In this document: one piece after another, positions 1 to 6,110 of the stretch
Layout of the letters: each line of letters starts with the position of its first letter
Numbering within the stretch: the first letter of the stretch is position 1
NCBI GenBank assembly: GCA_021783385.1
Contig: JAJXTX010000058.1
Span: 1 to 11,891 of the forward strand
Reading direction: 5' to 3'
Length of the DNA: 11,891 nt
DNA from: Pseudomonadota bacterium
Lineage (GTDB): Bacteria; Pseudomonadota; Gammaproteobacteria; Xanthomonadales; Rhodanobacteraceae
The notes under the pieces: model-generated
The model's database searches: none
What the model saw: only the letters and a program-made list of their open reading frames with translations
Told to the model about the DNA's origin: nothing
Position numbers and translations under genes: made by a program

Positions 1-1057
1 TGGACAGTTCGCGCACGTTGCCCGGCCACGGGTAGGCGCGCAGCGCCTGCAGCGCGCCATCGCTGAAACGCACCGCGCCCAGGCCGCGGCGTCCCAGCCG
101 CTTGTTGAACTCGGACACCAGCACCGGCAGATCGTCCAGCCGCTCGTGCAACGACGGCAACTCCAGCGGAAACACGCTGAGCCGGTAGTAGAGATCCTCG
201 CGGAACTGGTTGTGCGCAATCGACTGTTCCAGATTGCGGTGGGTCGCGGCGATGATGCGCACGTCGCAACGCTGACTGTGATTGCCGCCCACCCGTTCGT
301 ACACGCGTTCCTGCAGCACCCGCAGCAGCTTCACCTGCATCGGCAAGCTCATGTCACCGATCTCGTCGAGAAACAGCGTGCCGCCCTCGGCCATCTCGAA
401 GCGCCCCTTGCGCGCACTGATCGCGCCGGTAAACGCACCCTTCTCGTGGCCAAACAGTTCGCTTTCCAGCAACTCGGCCGGAATCGCCCCGCAGTTGATG
501 GCGACAAACGGCTTCTCGCAGCGAGGCGAGCACTCGTGAATGGCGCGGGCCACCATCTCCTTGCCGGTACCCGATTCGCCCAGCACCAGCACGCTCGAAT
601 CGAATGGCGCCACCCGGCGAATCAAGGCATTGACGCGGGCCATCGGTGCGGACTGGCCGACAAAGCGCGCGCTACCGGACTGGCTTCCGAGCGAATGCGT
701 CTGGACGGCGCGCAGAGCCTCGGCCAACTGCTCGTAACGCAAGGGAAACTCGATTTCGGTCACCCGGCTGGCAAACGGCGTTGATGCTGAACTGAAGCGC
801 TCGGCCCAGGCGGAGTCGCTGGCCAGCAGCAGCGGAATCTGTGTCGCCGCCGCGCCTAGCAGGGCGAACTGGCGCTCCGCCTCGACCACGTCGCCAATGC
901 CGCCGATGTATACCCCGCGCCAGGCGTGGGTGGATTCGTCCGTACTGTCGCAATCCATCCCGTGCTGCGGCCGGTATCCCAGGAAGTACAACGCTGAAAT
1001 GATTGAGTCTGCCCGCCTCTGGTCGGATTCAATGACCAGGAAATTGATTCTTAGCAT
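1..1057 (-). CDS. fleQ: FleQ-type sigma-54-dependent flagellar master regulator (partial, C-terminus outside window)
   Basis: This is an enhancer-binding protein that activates RpoN-dependent flagellar promoters; 352 residues are visible. I took the ATG at 1057, preceded by AGGGG at six bases; an in-frame GTG at 1075 is the alternative. Residues 1-120 form a FleQ-type receiver-like domain in which the usual phospho-acceptor Asp region reads VYIGGIG, so it is probably not phosphorylated. The AAA+ domain is intact: Walker A GESGTGK (160-166), the sigma-54 contact loop GAFTGA (207-212), Walker [12 protein letters not shown] (225-235), arginine-finger region REDLYYRL (286-293) and the sensor II segment PWPGNVREL (343-351). 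The C-terminal Fis-type HTH lies beyond position 1. A NtrC-like regulator of another pathway is the alternative, but the receiver type and the flagellar neighbours favour FleQ. Upstream lie CRP-type sites and a palindrome, listed separately. Confidence 0.93.
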   Translation of the reverse strand, partial: MLRINFLVIESDQRRADSIISALYFLGYRPQHGMDCDSTDESTHAWRGVYIGGIGDVVEAERQFALLGAAATQIPLLLASDSAWAERFSSASTPFASRVTEIEFPLRYEQLAEALRAVQTHSLGSQSGSARFVGQSAPMARVNALIRRVAPFDSSVLVLGESGTGKEMVARAIHECSPRCEKPFVAINCGAIPAELLESELFGHEKGAFTGAISARKGRFEMAEGGTLFLDEIGDMSLPMQVKLLRVLQERVYERVGGNHSQRCDVRIIAATHRNLEQSIAHNQFREDLYYRLSVFPLELPSLHERLDDLPVLVSEFNKRLGRRGLGAVRFSDGALQALRAYPWPGNVRELS

Positions 1058-1162
1058 TACATGCCCCTGCTGCACGCCGCTGTTGCACTGCGACCAGACC
1101 CATGCTTCCTGCAGGTCTGTCCTCATCGTGCCGGCTTTCCGTCACCGGCTTGATCAGGAGTG

Positions 1163-1178
1163 AGCAAAAGGAAGGCCA
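1163..1178 (-). promoter_or_regulatory. Candidate sigma-54 (-24/-12) promoter for fleQ
   Basis: Read on the minus strand this is TGGCCTTCCTTTTGCT. It has GG-N10-GC spacing, a consensus TGGC block and a consensus TTGCT block, but the central ACG of the consensus is absent. A start near 1152 would give a leader of about 95 bases. If real, fleQ would be RpoN-dependent and possibly autoregulated, unlike the sigma-70-type fleQ promoter known in Pseudomonas. Chance occurrence in GC-rich DNA is possible. Confidence 0.38.
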
Positions 1179-1202
1179 GTTTTTGACGGCCGCCGCGTCG
1201 CC

Positions 1203-1222
1203 AAAACGTCGGCCGACGTTTT
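1203..1222. promoter_or_regulatory. Perfect 20-bp palindrome (operator or bidirectional terminator)
   Basis: The arms are AAAACGTCGG and CCGACGTTTT, a fully self-complementary 20-mer. As RNA it folds into an 8-bp stem with a GGCC loop, an A-tract before and a U-tract after on both strands, which looks like a bidirectional rho-independent terminator. As DNA it looks like a dimer-binding operator. It lies 233 bases after the PilZ-like gene and about 60 bases upstream of the start expected from the sigma-54-like element, so either role fits. Confidence 0.6.
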
Positions 1223-1379
1223 TCCGACCACCGGTCTGGCGCGCGCCTGATGAGGTGTTCGCACAGCGATGCGGCGTAACTGCATGAAGTTGCTGGCGCT
1301 CGGTGCGGCCACATGGATTCGCCGACCGGCAGCACGTGGGCGGCTGGCAATCATTTCCACGCCATGCCCGCTCCAGCAA

Positions 1380-1395
1380 TGTGAAGCGCATCACA
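1380..1395. promoter_or_regulatory. CRP/Vfr/Clp-type binding site, fleQ-proximal
   Basis: A perfect TGTGA-N6-TCACA palindrome; the symmetry extends one more base on each side (ATGTGA/TCACAT, 1379-1396). This is the consensus of CRP-family regulators: CRP, Pseudomonas Vfr and Xanthomonas Clp. Its centre lies 33 bp from the second site at 1413-1428, about three helical turns, so both would face the same side of the DNA. Confidence 0.78.
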
Positions 1396-1412
1396 TAACC
1401 GATTTCGCGTAG

Positions 1413-1428
1413 TGTGAGGTGCATCACA
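1413..1428. promoter_or_regulatory. CRP/Vfr/Clp-type binding site, fleQ-distal
   Basis: A second perfect TGTGA-N6-TCACA palindrome, extending to GTGTGA/TCACAC (1412-1429). It starts 27 bases after the stop codon of the PilZ-like gene. Two perfect half-site pairs in a 50-base span make a chance match unlikely. Confidence 0.78.
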
Positions 1429-1454
1429 CGACGCATGCGGACTTCATCGCGAAG

Positions 1455-2009
1455 TCAGGTGGCCGACTGACGCGTCACTGCCACTTTGCGTCGGTGATGG
1501 CGAAAAACCAGCCGTTCGATTGCGTCACCCAGGGCGTCGCCCAGCGGCGCGAACACCACGAATATCCGACTTTCGTCCAATGGCTTTTCCGGTCGCGCCA
1601 CCAGCTCCAGCGGCAGGCTGCGGCACACGTCGAAACGCAGGCGCAGCAGAAACGCCTCGCCGGGCGGAACCAGTGCCGCAGGCACAATCGCGCCGACCGC
1701 GTTGAAGCGCAGCGGCTGCCGCGACGGCAGGGAACTGACTGGCACCAGCAGCTGGTTGACGATGTCGATCAGCGCGTTGAGCTTGGCGTCCATCCGCAGC
1801 ATTTCCTGCAGCAGCGGGCTGTCGTCCTCGCCCAGCTCGGCGCGCCGCTCCTCCAGCGCAGCGATCACCGTCAGCGTGTTGGCATTGCGCTCGGCCAGGC
1901 GGCTGGCCTGGATGGCCGGCAACGGCCATTCGACCGGCACGCAGTCAACATGCCACTGGTCCTCGCAGCTCACCCGCCCGGAAAATGCCTGCCACGCCTG
2001 GTCTTGCAT
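1455..2009 (-). CDS. PilZ-like protein with coiled-coil segment, probably not a canonical c-di-GMP binder
   Basis: The product is 184 residues. I chose the ATG at 2009, with a GGCGGA purine stretch six bases upstream; in-frame GTGs at 2036 and 2027 are alternatives. Residues about 31-90 are highly helical and charged (rich in Leu, Glu, Arg, Asp), consistent with a coiled coil. Residues 101-184 look like a beta-rich PilZ-type domain: RFNAVGAIVPA (101-111) sits where canonical PilZ proteins carry the D/N-x-S-x-x-G motif, followed by alternating strands and a basic tail FRHHRRK (169-175). The RxxxR motif and the Ser of the second motif are missing. Xanthomonas species encode degenerate PilZ proteins of this layout, one known to form tetramers through long helices. 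Its place between the fliDS cluster and fleQ implies a motility role. The family call rests on this pattern and context. Confidence 0.66.
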   Translation of the reverse strand: MQDQAWQAFSGRVSCEDQWHVDCVPVEWPLPAIQASRLAERNANTLTVIAALEERRAELGEDDSPLLQEMLRMDAKLNALIDIVNQLLVPVSSLPSRQPLRFNAVGAIVPAALVPPGEAFLLRLRFDVCRSLPLELVARPEKPLDESRIFVVFAPLGDALGDAIERLVFRHHRRKVAVTRQSAT

Positions 2010-2064
2010 GAGATATCCGCCTTGCACATGATCCACGCGCTGCTACCGAGTCGACCACGACGGC

Positions 2065-2080
2065 AGCAAGCGCCTGGCCG
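2065..2080 (-). promoter_or_regulatory. Candidate sigma-54 promoter for the PilZ-like gene
   Basis: On the minus strand the element reads CGGCCAGGCGCTTGCT, with GG-N10-GC spacing and a consensus TTGCT block. It shares the pattern CGGCnAGGnnnTTGC with the element upstream of fliD. A start near 2054 gives a leader of about 45 bases before the ATG at 2009. It lies in the 155-base gap after the FliT-position gene, which is long enough to hold a promoter. Confidence 0.42.
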
Positions 2081-2164
2081 GGCACCCTGGAACCAGCGGT
2101 GCATCATCCTCGTACGATAGCGGCAAGCCATGCTTCGGCGACACGGCTGTTGCCAGGCACCTGT

Positions 2165-2470
2165 TCAAGGCGTGCCAGCGGACACCAGGTAGGCATTCAA
2201 CGCACGATGCGTCTGGCGATGCTGCCCCAGCTCCCGCGCAATGCCCGCGCGCGCGTGACCGGCCAGCTCCAGCAACTCCTGATTCTGCTGCTGCAGCACA
2301 AGCAGCGTCTGACGGGTCGCCTCATTCGCCGGATGCTCGCGCCGAAGCAGGTCCTGGTACTCCAGCCGCAGCGCGGCCACGCTCGCCCAATTGCCCGTTT
2401 CGGCGGCGTCCAGCATCTGCACGCTCATCCACATGGCGCGCTCCAGATGGTCTGGCACGCGGTCGCTCAC
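2165..2470 (-). CDS. Small FliT-position protein, possible flagellar export chaperone
   Basis: The product is 101 residues. It starts at a GTG that overlaps the fliS stop as GTGA, so its translation is probably coupled to fliS. The protein is almost entirely helix-forming, with leucine- and glutamine-rich amphipathic stretches (notably residues 55-72), no cysteine, no signal peptide and no membrane segment. FliT, the FliD-specific chaperone, is a small helical protein encoded straight after fliS in many bacteria, so size, fold class and position all fit. Direct sequence recognition is weak and I therefore give no symbol. A generic helical hypothetical protein of the fliS operon is the alternative. 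Confidence 0.7.
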   Translation of the reverse strand: MSDRVPDHLERAMWMSVQMLDAAETGNWASVAALRLEYQDLLRREHPANEATRQTLLVLQQQNQELLELAGHARAGIARELGQHRQTHRALNAYLVSAGTP

Positions 2471-2898
2471 CGCACGGCACCCGATGCCATCTGGGGACGC
2501 GACACATGGGTGCCGCGTATCGCCTGCCAGCCGTCACGGATCGGCGTGAGCAGGCTGACGGCCTCATCCAGGCCGGCCGGATCGTTGTTCAACTGCGCCT
2601 GCAGAAGAATGTGCGTCACGTATTGATAGAGCGAATCCAGCCGCTGGCTGAGGGTGCGATCCACTTTGTGATTCAGGCTGTCGCGCAGTTCGCCGACAAT
2701 GGCGAGCGCACCCGTGATGCTGCGACCCTTGCCCGCCACATGGCCATGCGTCAGGTGCCCGTGTGCCTGGTTGATCCGGTCGATGGCGCCGTCAAGCAAC
2801 ATGCCGATCAACTGATGCGAGTCGGCACCTTCGACACTGCCGCGCACGCTGTTCTGCTGGTAGATCGCGCTGGCTTTGCGCATGTATCCGTTGGTCAT
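2467..2898 (-). CDS. fliS: FliS flagellin-specific export chaperone
   Basis: FliS binds the C-terminal helix of flagellin in the cytoplasm, keeps it from polymerising and hands it to the export gate. The 143-residue product is slightly longer than usual, owing to the C-terminal tail. It has the typical opening with tyrosines (Y5, Y13), the QQNSV segment and the helix around SHQLIGMLLDGAIDRI (27-42), then further helices including LYQYVTHILLQAQ and a late Trp. The ATG at 2898 has AGGAG six bases upstream. It lies 17 bases after fliD and overlaps the next gene by four bases, so fliD-fliS and the FliT-position gene form one operon. Confidence 0.95.
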   Translation of the reverse strand: MTNGYMRKASAIYQQNSVRGSVEGADSHQLIGMLLDGAIDRINQAHGHLTHGHVAGKGRSITGALAIVGELRDSLNHKVDRTLSQRLDSLYQYVTHILLQAQLNNDPAGLDEAVSLLTPIRDGWQAIRGTHVSRPQMASGAVR

Positions 2899-2915
2899 GT
2901 CGGTCTCCTGTCAGA

Positions 2916-4358
2916 TCACGGCTTTGACGGGTTGCTCAACTGGGCCAGCATGGCCGTCAGAAAACTGCTGGTGTTGTTCAGACTGGACATCAATGTGTCG
3001 AGGCGGGTGTATTGCGCCTGCAACTGCTGCTGATAGACCGCCATGCGTGCGTTCAACGCCGTCTGCTGAGCCGAAAGCTTGCTCAGACTGCTGGTGATGC
3101 TCTGCTGACGGGTCGCGATGATCCCGGTGCTGGAGGTGAATATGTCCATGACGACATTGAGATTCGTCGCGTAACCGCTGGTGCCGGAGAAAAGATCCTG
3201 CACCGCCGCGGGATTCGCGCTGAGCGCGCTGTTCAGCGTGGTCGAATTGAGCGACAGCGTGCCATCGGCCTGACGGGTGATGCCGAGGCTGGCCAGCGAA
3301 CCGATGCTATTGCCGGGAACACTCTTGCTGAGGGCGGCGGAAATCTGACTCTGCACCGAATTGAGGGTGGAATCCCCCAGCAAGGGGCCCGACACCTGGG
3401 TGGTGGCGTTGTAGCTGGACAGCGAGCCGACCGAGCTGACGTAACTGTTGTAGGCGGTCACGAAAGCCTGAATGGCGGTCACCGTACTGCTGGTGTCCTG
3501 TGTCACGTTGAGGGTGGTGCTGCCCAGCGCGGCCAGGTTCACCGTCACGCCGCCGATGGCGCCGCTGACCGCATTGCTGGCGCTGTCGACGGCGATGCCG
3601 TTGAGCGTCAGCTGCGCATCCTTGGCTTCGCTGCTGCCCGCCGTATTCAATGTGGTCGCCAGGTTCGCGAGGCCGGAGCTGCTGCCACTGGCAGCGCTGA
3701 TGGTGAAGCCATTGGCGATGCCGGTCTTGTTGGAGCTCAGCAACAGCTGCGAGCCGCCGGTGCCGTTGATCACCGTGGCCGTCACTCCGGGGTTGCCCGA
3801 GGCGCCATTGATCGCGGTGGCAATGTCCTGCAGCGTGGCGGTGGAGGAGACGTTGATGCTGACGCTGCTGCTGCCCACCGCGATATTCAGCGTACCGCTG
3901 CCAATGGCCGCGGTGCTGGCATAAGTCGCACTGGTACGTTGCTGCACCGTGGCCAGCTGCGTCACATTCAAGGCATAGCTGCCCGGCTGGGCATTGCTCA
4001 GGGTACTGACGGTGCCAATGGTGGTATTGGCCAGCGATGCGGTATAGGTGTTGTACGTGCTGGTGTTGGTCAGTGCGACCACCGCCGTCTGCAGCGCATT
4101 GAGCGTGCTGCTCAGCGTACCGAGGGCGGACAAGGTGCTGTTGTCCTGGGCGGTCGCCCGGGTGATCTGCGCCTGCGGCGCGGCCTGCTCGGCGTTGACC
4201 AGGGCAGTCACGATCGAGGTGACGTTCAGACCCGAGCCGATGCCGGCAGAGCTGAGAATGCCCTGGCCGGGGTTTGCCGTACTGCTGGCAGGAGATGGGC
4301 TGGTCAATGAACTGAGCAACGAGCTCAGGCTGCTGCCGGATGTGGCACTGGTGGTCAT
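2916..4358 (-). CDS. fliD: FliD filament cap (hook-associated protein 2)
   Basis: FliD caps the growing filament and helps flagellin fold into it. The 480-residue product has the FliD N-terminal domain beginning at GIGSGLNVTSIVTALVNAE (39-57), a central variable part containing a Flagellin_IN-like segment (around TLQDIATAIN), and a C-terminal helical domain ending with the coiled-coil-like run QQQLQAQYTRLDTLMSSLNN. The protein is rich in Ser, Thr, Ala and Asn, and lacks cysteine, as exported axial proteins usually do. Before the conserved core there is a Ser/Thr/Pro-rich extension of about 38 residues, longer than normal; I saw no later Met, GTG or TTG start that would remove it. The Shine-Dalgarno before the ATG at 4358 is weak (GCGAGA). 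A sigma-54-like promoter lies upstream. Confidence 0.95.
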   Translation of the reverse strand: MTTSATSGSSLSSLLSSLTSPSPASSTANPGQGILSSAGIGSGLNVTSIVTALVNAEQAAPQAQITRATAQDNSTLSALGTLSSTLNALQTAVVALTNTSTYNTYTASLANTTIGTVSTLSNAQPGSYALNVTQLATVQQRTSATYASTAAIGSGTLNIAVGSSSVSINVSSTATLQDIATAINGASGNPGVTATVINGTGGSQLLLSSNKTGIANGFTISAASGSSSGLANLATTLNTAGSSEAKDAQLTLNGIAVDSASNAVSGAIGGVTVNLAALGSTTLNVTQDTSSTVTAIQAFVTAYNSYVSSVGSLSSYNATTQVSGPLLGDSTLNSVQSQISAALSKSVPGNSIGSLASLGITRQADGTLSLNSTTLNSALSANPAAVQDLFSGTSGYATNLNVVMDIFTSSTGIIATRQQSITSSLSKLSAQQTALNARMAVYQQQLQAQYTRLDTLMSSLNNTSSFLTAMLAQLSNPSKP

Positions 4359-4410
4359 GGCGAATCTCGCTGGGTGGATCCTGCCCGGCCCCCTGAGGGG
4401 TGAGGGCGAC

Positions 4411-4462
4411 GAGTCGCCGGCAAAAACCTCGCCGCTGCAAGCAAGGGCTTTGCCGGCGGCTC
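4411..4462. repeat. Inverted repeat in the fliC-fliD gap
   Basis: The left arm 4411-4424 (GAGTCGCCGGCAAA) pairs with the right arm 4449-4462 (TTTGCCGGCGGCTC) at 13 of 14 positions, nine of them uninterrupted at the inner side, around a 24-base loop. No U-tract follows the stem on the minus strand, so it is not a classical terminator. It overlaps the candidate sigma-54 element, so it could instead act on fliD transcription. Confidence 0.55.
4419..4434 (-). promoter_or_regulatory. Candidate sigma-54 promoter for fliD
   Basis: The minus strand reads CGGCGAGGTTTTTGCC, with GG-N10-GC spacing, a GGC -24 block and a TTGC -12 block. The start expected near 4408 gives a leader of about 50 bases before fliD. 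In Pseudomonas, fliD is a FleQ/RpoN-dependent gene, so such an element is expected here. The -12 part lies in one arm of the inverted repeat. Confidence 0.47.
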
Positions 4463-4509
4463 CGGTCGGTCGGGCGGCGATGCTGTCGCATGCGCCGCCC
4501 AGCCGTTAC

Positions 4510-4528
4510 AAAGCCCGGCAAGGGCCGG
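4510..4528 (-). terminator. Weak candidate terminator after fliC
   Basis: About 33 bases after the fliC stop, the minus strand has CCGGC-CCTT-GCCGG, a 5-bp GC stem with a tetraloop, followed by GCTTTGT. The U-tract is short, so termination may be partial and some readthrough into fliD is likely. Confidence 0.35.
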
Positions 4529-4560
4529 TCGCGCAGTTGGCGTGACAGGCCCGGTGACGG

Positions 4561-6012
4561 TTACTGCAGCAGCTTCAGCACCTGCTGCGGCTGCGAGTTG
4601 GCCTGGGCCAGCACCGAGATACCCGCCTGCTGCAGGATGTTCGCCTTGGCCAGGTTGGCAGTCTCCGCCGCGAAGTCGGCGTCGCGAATCGTGCTCTGCG
4701 AGGAGGCCAGATTGTTCTGCTGCGAGCTGAGCGTGGAGATGGTCGACTGGAAACGGTTCTGGATCGCACCCAGGGTGCTGTTCAAGTTGCTGACCGTCTT
4801 CAGCGCCACGTCGATGCGCGAGATCACGTCATTGGCACCGTCCACCGTGCCCACCGTGCCGGTGGCGAGGCTGCCGCCGACCGCTGCCGTGGTGCCGGCG
4901 GTATATGCAGCGCCGCCATTGCCGTTCGTCGCCGTGGCCGTAACCACCTGGGCACCCGTATCGGCGATATTGAGGCCCTTGGTGACGTCGCTGGAGTAGA
5001 AATTGACGCCGGTACCCGCCGCGTTCACCGCCGCGGTGACACCCGAGATGTTGGCCGCATTGATGGCGTCGGACAGCCCCTGCAAATTGGTGACGCTGGA
5101 CAGGTTGACGGCGGTTCCGTTGACCACCAGGCCTTCGCTGCCCAGATTGTTGGCGGCGCCGGCCACCGAGGTCGTCGAACCGCCGGTGAAGCTGGCGGCG
5201 CCCGCGCCGGCGATCACCGGTGCCGTCGACGAGGTGCCGGTGGCGTTGTTGGTGATCTTGAATACACCGGCCGCGTTGCTGACCGTGTAGGCACCGGGAG
5301 CAGCAGTGTTCAACTGGTTCTGCACGTCGGTCTGCAGCAGGGCCGCCGTGGTGTCGCTTGCAGACGTCGTGACGCTGTGACCGTCAACGGTGAAGGTATA
5401 GGCCGAAGACAGCGTCGCTGCCGCCGAGCCGGTGACCGAGCCCGAGGTGGGCGCGAACGCGCTCGCCGAAATCGCACCGCCGGAAACTTCAGCCACCGCG
5501 CCGATCTGGCTGGTCTTGACGCCCTGGCTCACGTTCACGCTGATGGTCTGGCCGACGTTCGCGCCGACCTGGAAGCTCAGGGTGGCGAGCGAACCGTCCA
5601 GTACCTTCTGACCGTTGAAGTCGGTCTGGTTGGCGATACGGGTGATTTCCGCCAGGCGCTGCTGCACTTCGGTGTCGATCGAGGCGCGGTCGGCGTTGGT
5701 GTAGCTGCCGTTGGCCGACTGCACCGCCAGATCGCGGATCGCCTGCAGGTTCGCCGTGACCTGGCTCAGCGCGGACTGCGTGGTCTGCGCCAGGTTGATC
5801 GCGTCGCTGGCGTTCGAGCTCGCCTGGCCGAGGCCGCCGATCTGGGTGGTGAAATTGGTCGAGATCGCGTAGCCCGCCGCGTTGTCGGTGGCGCTGTTGA
5901 TCTTCAGACCGGACGACAGACGCGCGGTCGCCTGGGCCACCGCACTCTGCGACTTGGAGAGGTTGTTCTGCGCGGTCAGCGAGTTGATGTTGGTGTAGAT
6001 GCTAAGTGTCAT
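4561..6012 (-). CDS. fliC: Flagellin, the major filament subunit
   Basis: The 483-residue product has both conserved flagellin ends. The N-terminal D0/D1 domain spans about 1-170, with NNLSKSQSAV (16-25), RLSSGLKINSATDNAAG (31-47) and IRDLAVQSANGS (92-103). The C-terminal D1/D0 is about 385-483, with the STLSSQQNNL segment and the end QANSQPQQVLKLLQ. The middle 175-385 is a Ser/Thr/Ala/Gly-rich outer domain containing a Flagellin_IN-like unit (NLQGLSDAIN, 309-318), so the protein is larger than the minimal flagellins of about 280 residues. There is no cysteine. The ATG at 6012 has AGGAG six bases upstream. The gene stands alone, with its own FliA promoter and leader. Only one flagellin gene is present in the window. 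Confidence 0.97.
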   Translation of the reverse strand: MTLSIYTNINSLTAQNNLSKSQSAVAQATARLSSGLKINSATDNAAGYAISTNFTTQIGGLGQASSNASDAINLAQTTQSALSQVTANLQAIRDLAVQSANGSYTNADRASIDTEVQQRLAEITRIANQTDFNGQKVLDGSLATLSFQVGANVGQTISVNVSQGVKTSQIGAVAEVSGGAISASAFAPTSGSVTGSAAATLSSAYTFTVDGHSVTTSASDTTAALLQTDVQNQLNTAAPGAYTVSNAAGVFKITNNATGTSSTAPVIAGAGAASFTGGSTTSVAGAANNLGSEGLVVNGTAVNLSSVTNLQGLSDAINAANISGVTAAVNAAGTGVNFYSSDVTKGLNIADTGAQVVTATATNGNGGAAYTAGTTAAVGGSLATGTVGTVDGANDVISRIDVALKTVSNLNSTLGAIQNRFQSTISTLSSQQNNLASSQSTIRDADFAAETANLAKANILQQAGISVLAQANSQPQQVLKLLQ

Positions 6013-6068
6013 GGGTATCTCCTGAAGGGAAACCTGAAGCCGGTTTGTCTAAAGTTCTTCATCCCGGC

Positions 6069-6093
6069 GGTAAGGCTCCAACGCTGGAGTACC
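6069..6093 (-). promoter_or_regulatory. Hairpin in the fliC 5' leader
   Basis: In the transcript, GGTA-CTCCA pairs with TGGAG-TACC around a GCGT loop, with a three-base bulge (CCT). It lies shortly after the expected transcription start and well before the ribosome-binding site, so it may stabilise the abundant flagellin mRNA or present a GGA motif to an RsmA/CsrA-type protein. Confidence 0.42.
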
Positions 6094-6110
6094 ACCCGCC
6101 TCAGGTAGTT

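Larger units (their letters stand above)
1058..1454 (-). promoter_or_regulatory. Intergenic region upstream of fleQ
   Basis: This 397-base stretch lies between the stop of the PilZ-like gene and the fleQ start, with no credible gene on either strand. In the direction of fleQ it holds two CRP-type palindromes (1413-1428, then 1380-1395), a 20-bp perfect palindrome (1203-1222) and a sigma-54-like element (1163-1178). Open frames that cross it run into fleQ in the wrong frame and have arbitrary composition. It is best read as the fleQ control region. Confidence 0.75.

Noticed and set aside
1029..1436. Minus-strand open frame across the fleQ upstream region
   Set aside because: It covers both CRP-type sites and the palindrome, runs into fleQ in another frame, and has a Cys/Arg-rich composition unlike a real protein.
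2146..2178. TGGCACG at the end of the FliT-position gene as a sigma-54 promoter
   Set aside because: The -24 block is good, but the base pair at the -12 position reads AC rather than GC and the TTG is misplaced, so the spacing fails.
3012..4310. Long plus-strand open frame opposite fliD
   Set aside because: Low-complexity Arg/Gly/Ala-rich translation, fully antisense to fliD; a shadow of codon bias.
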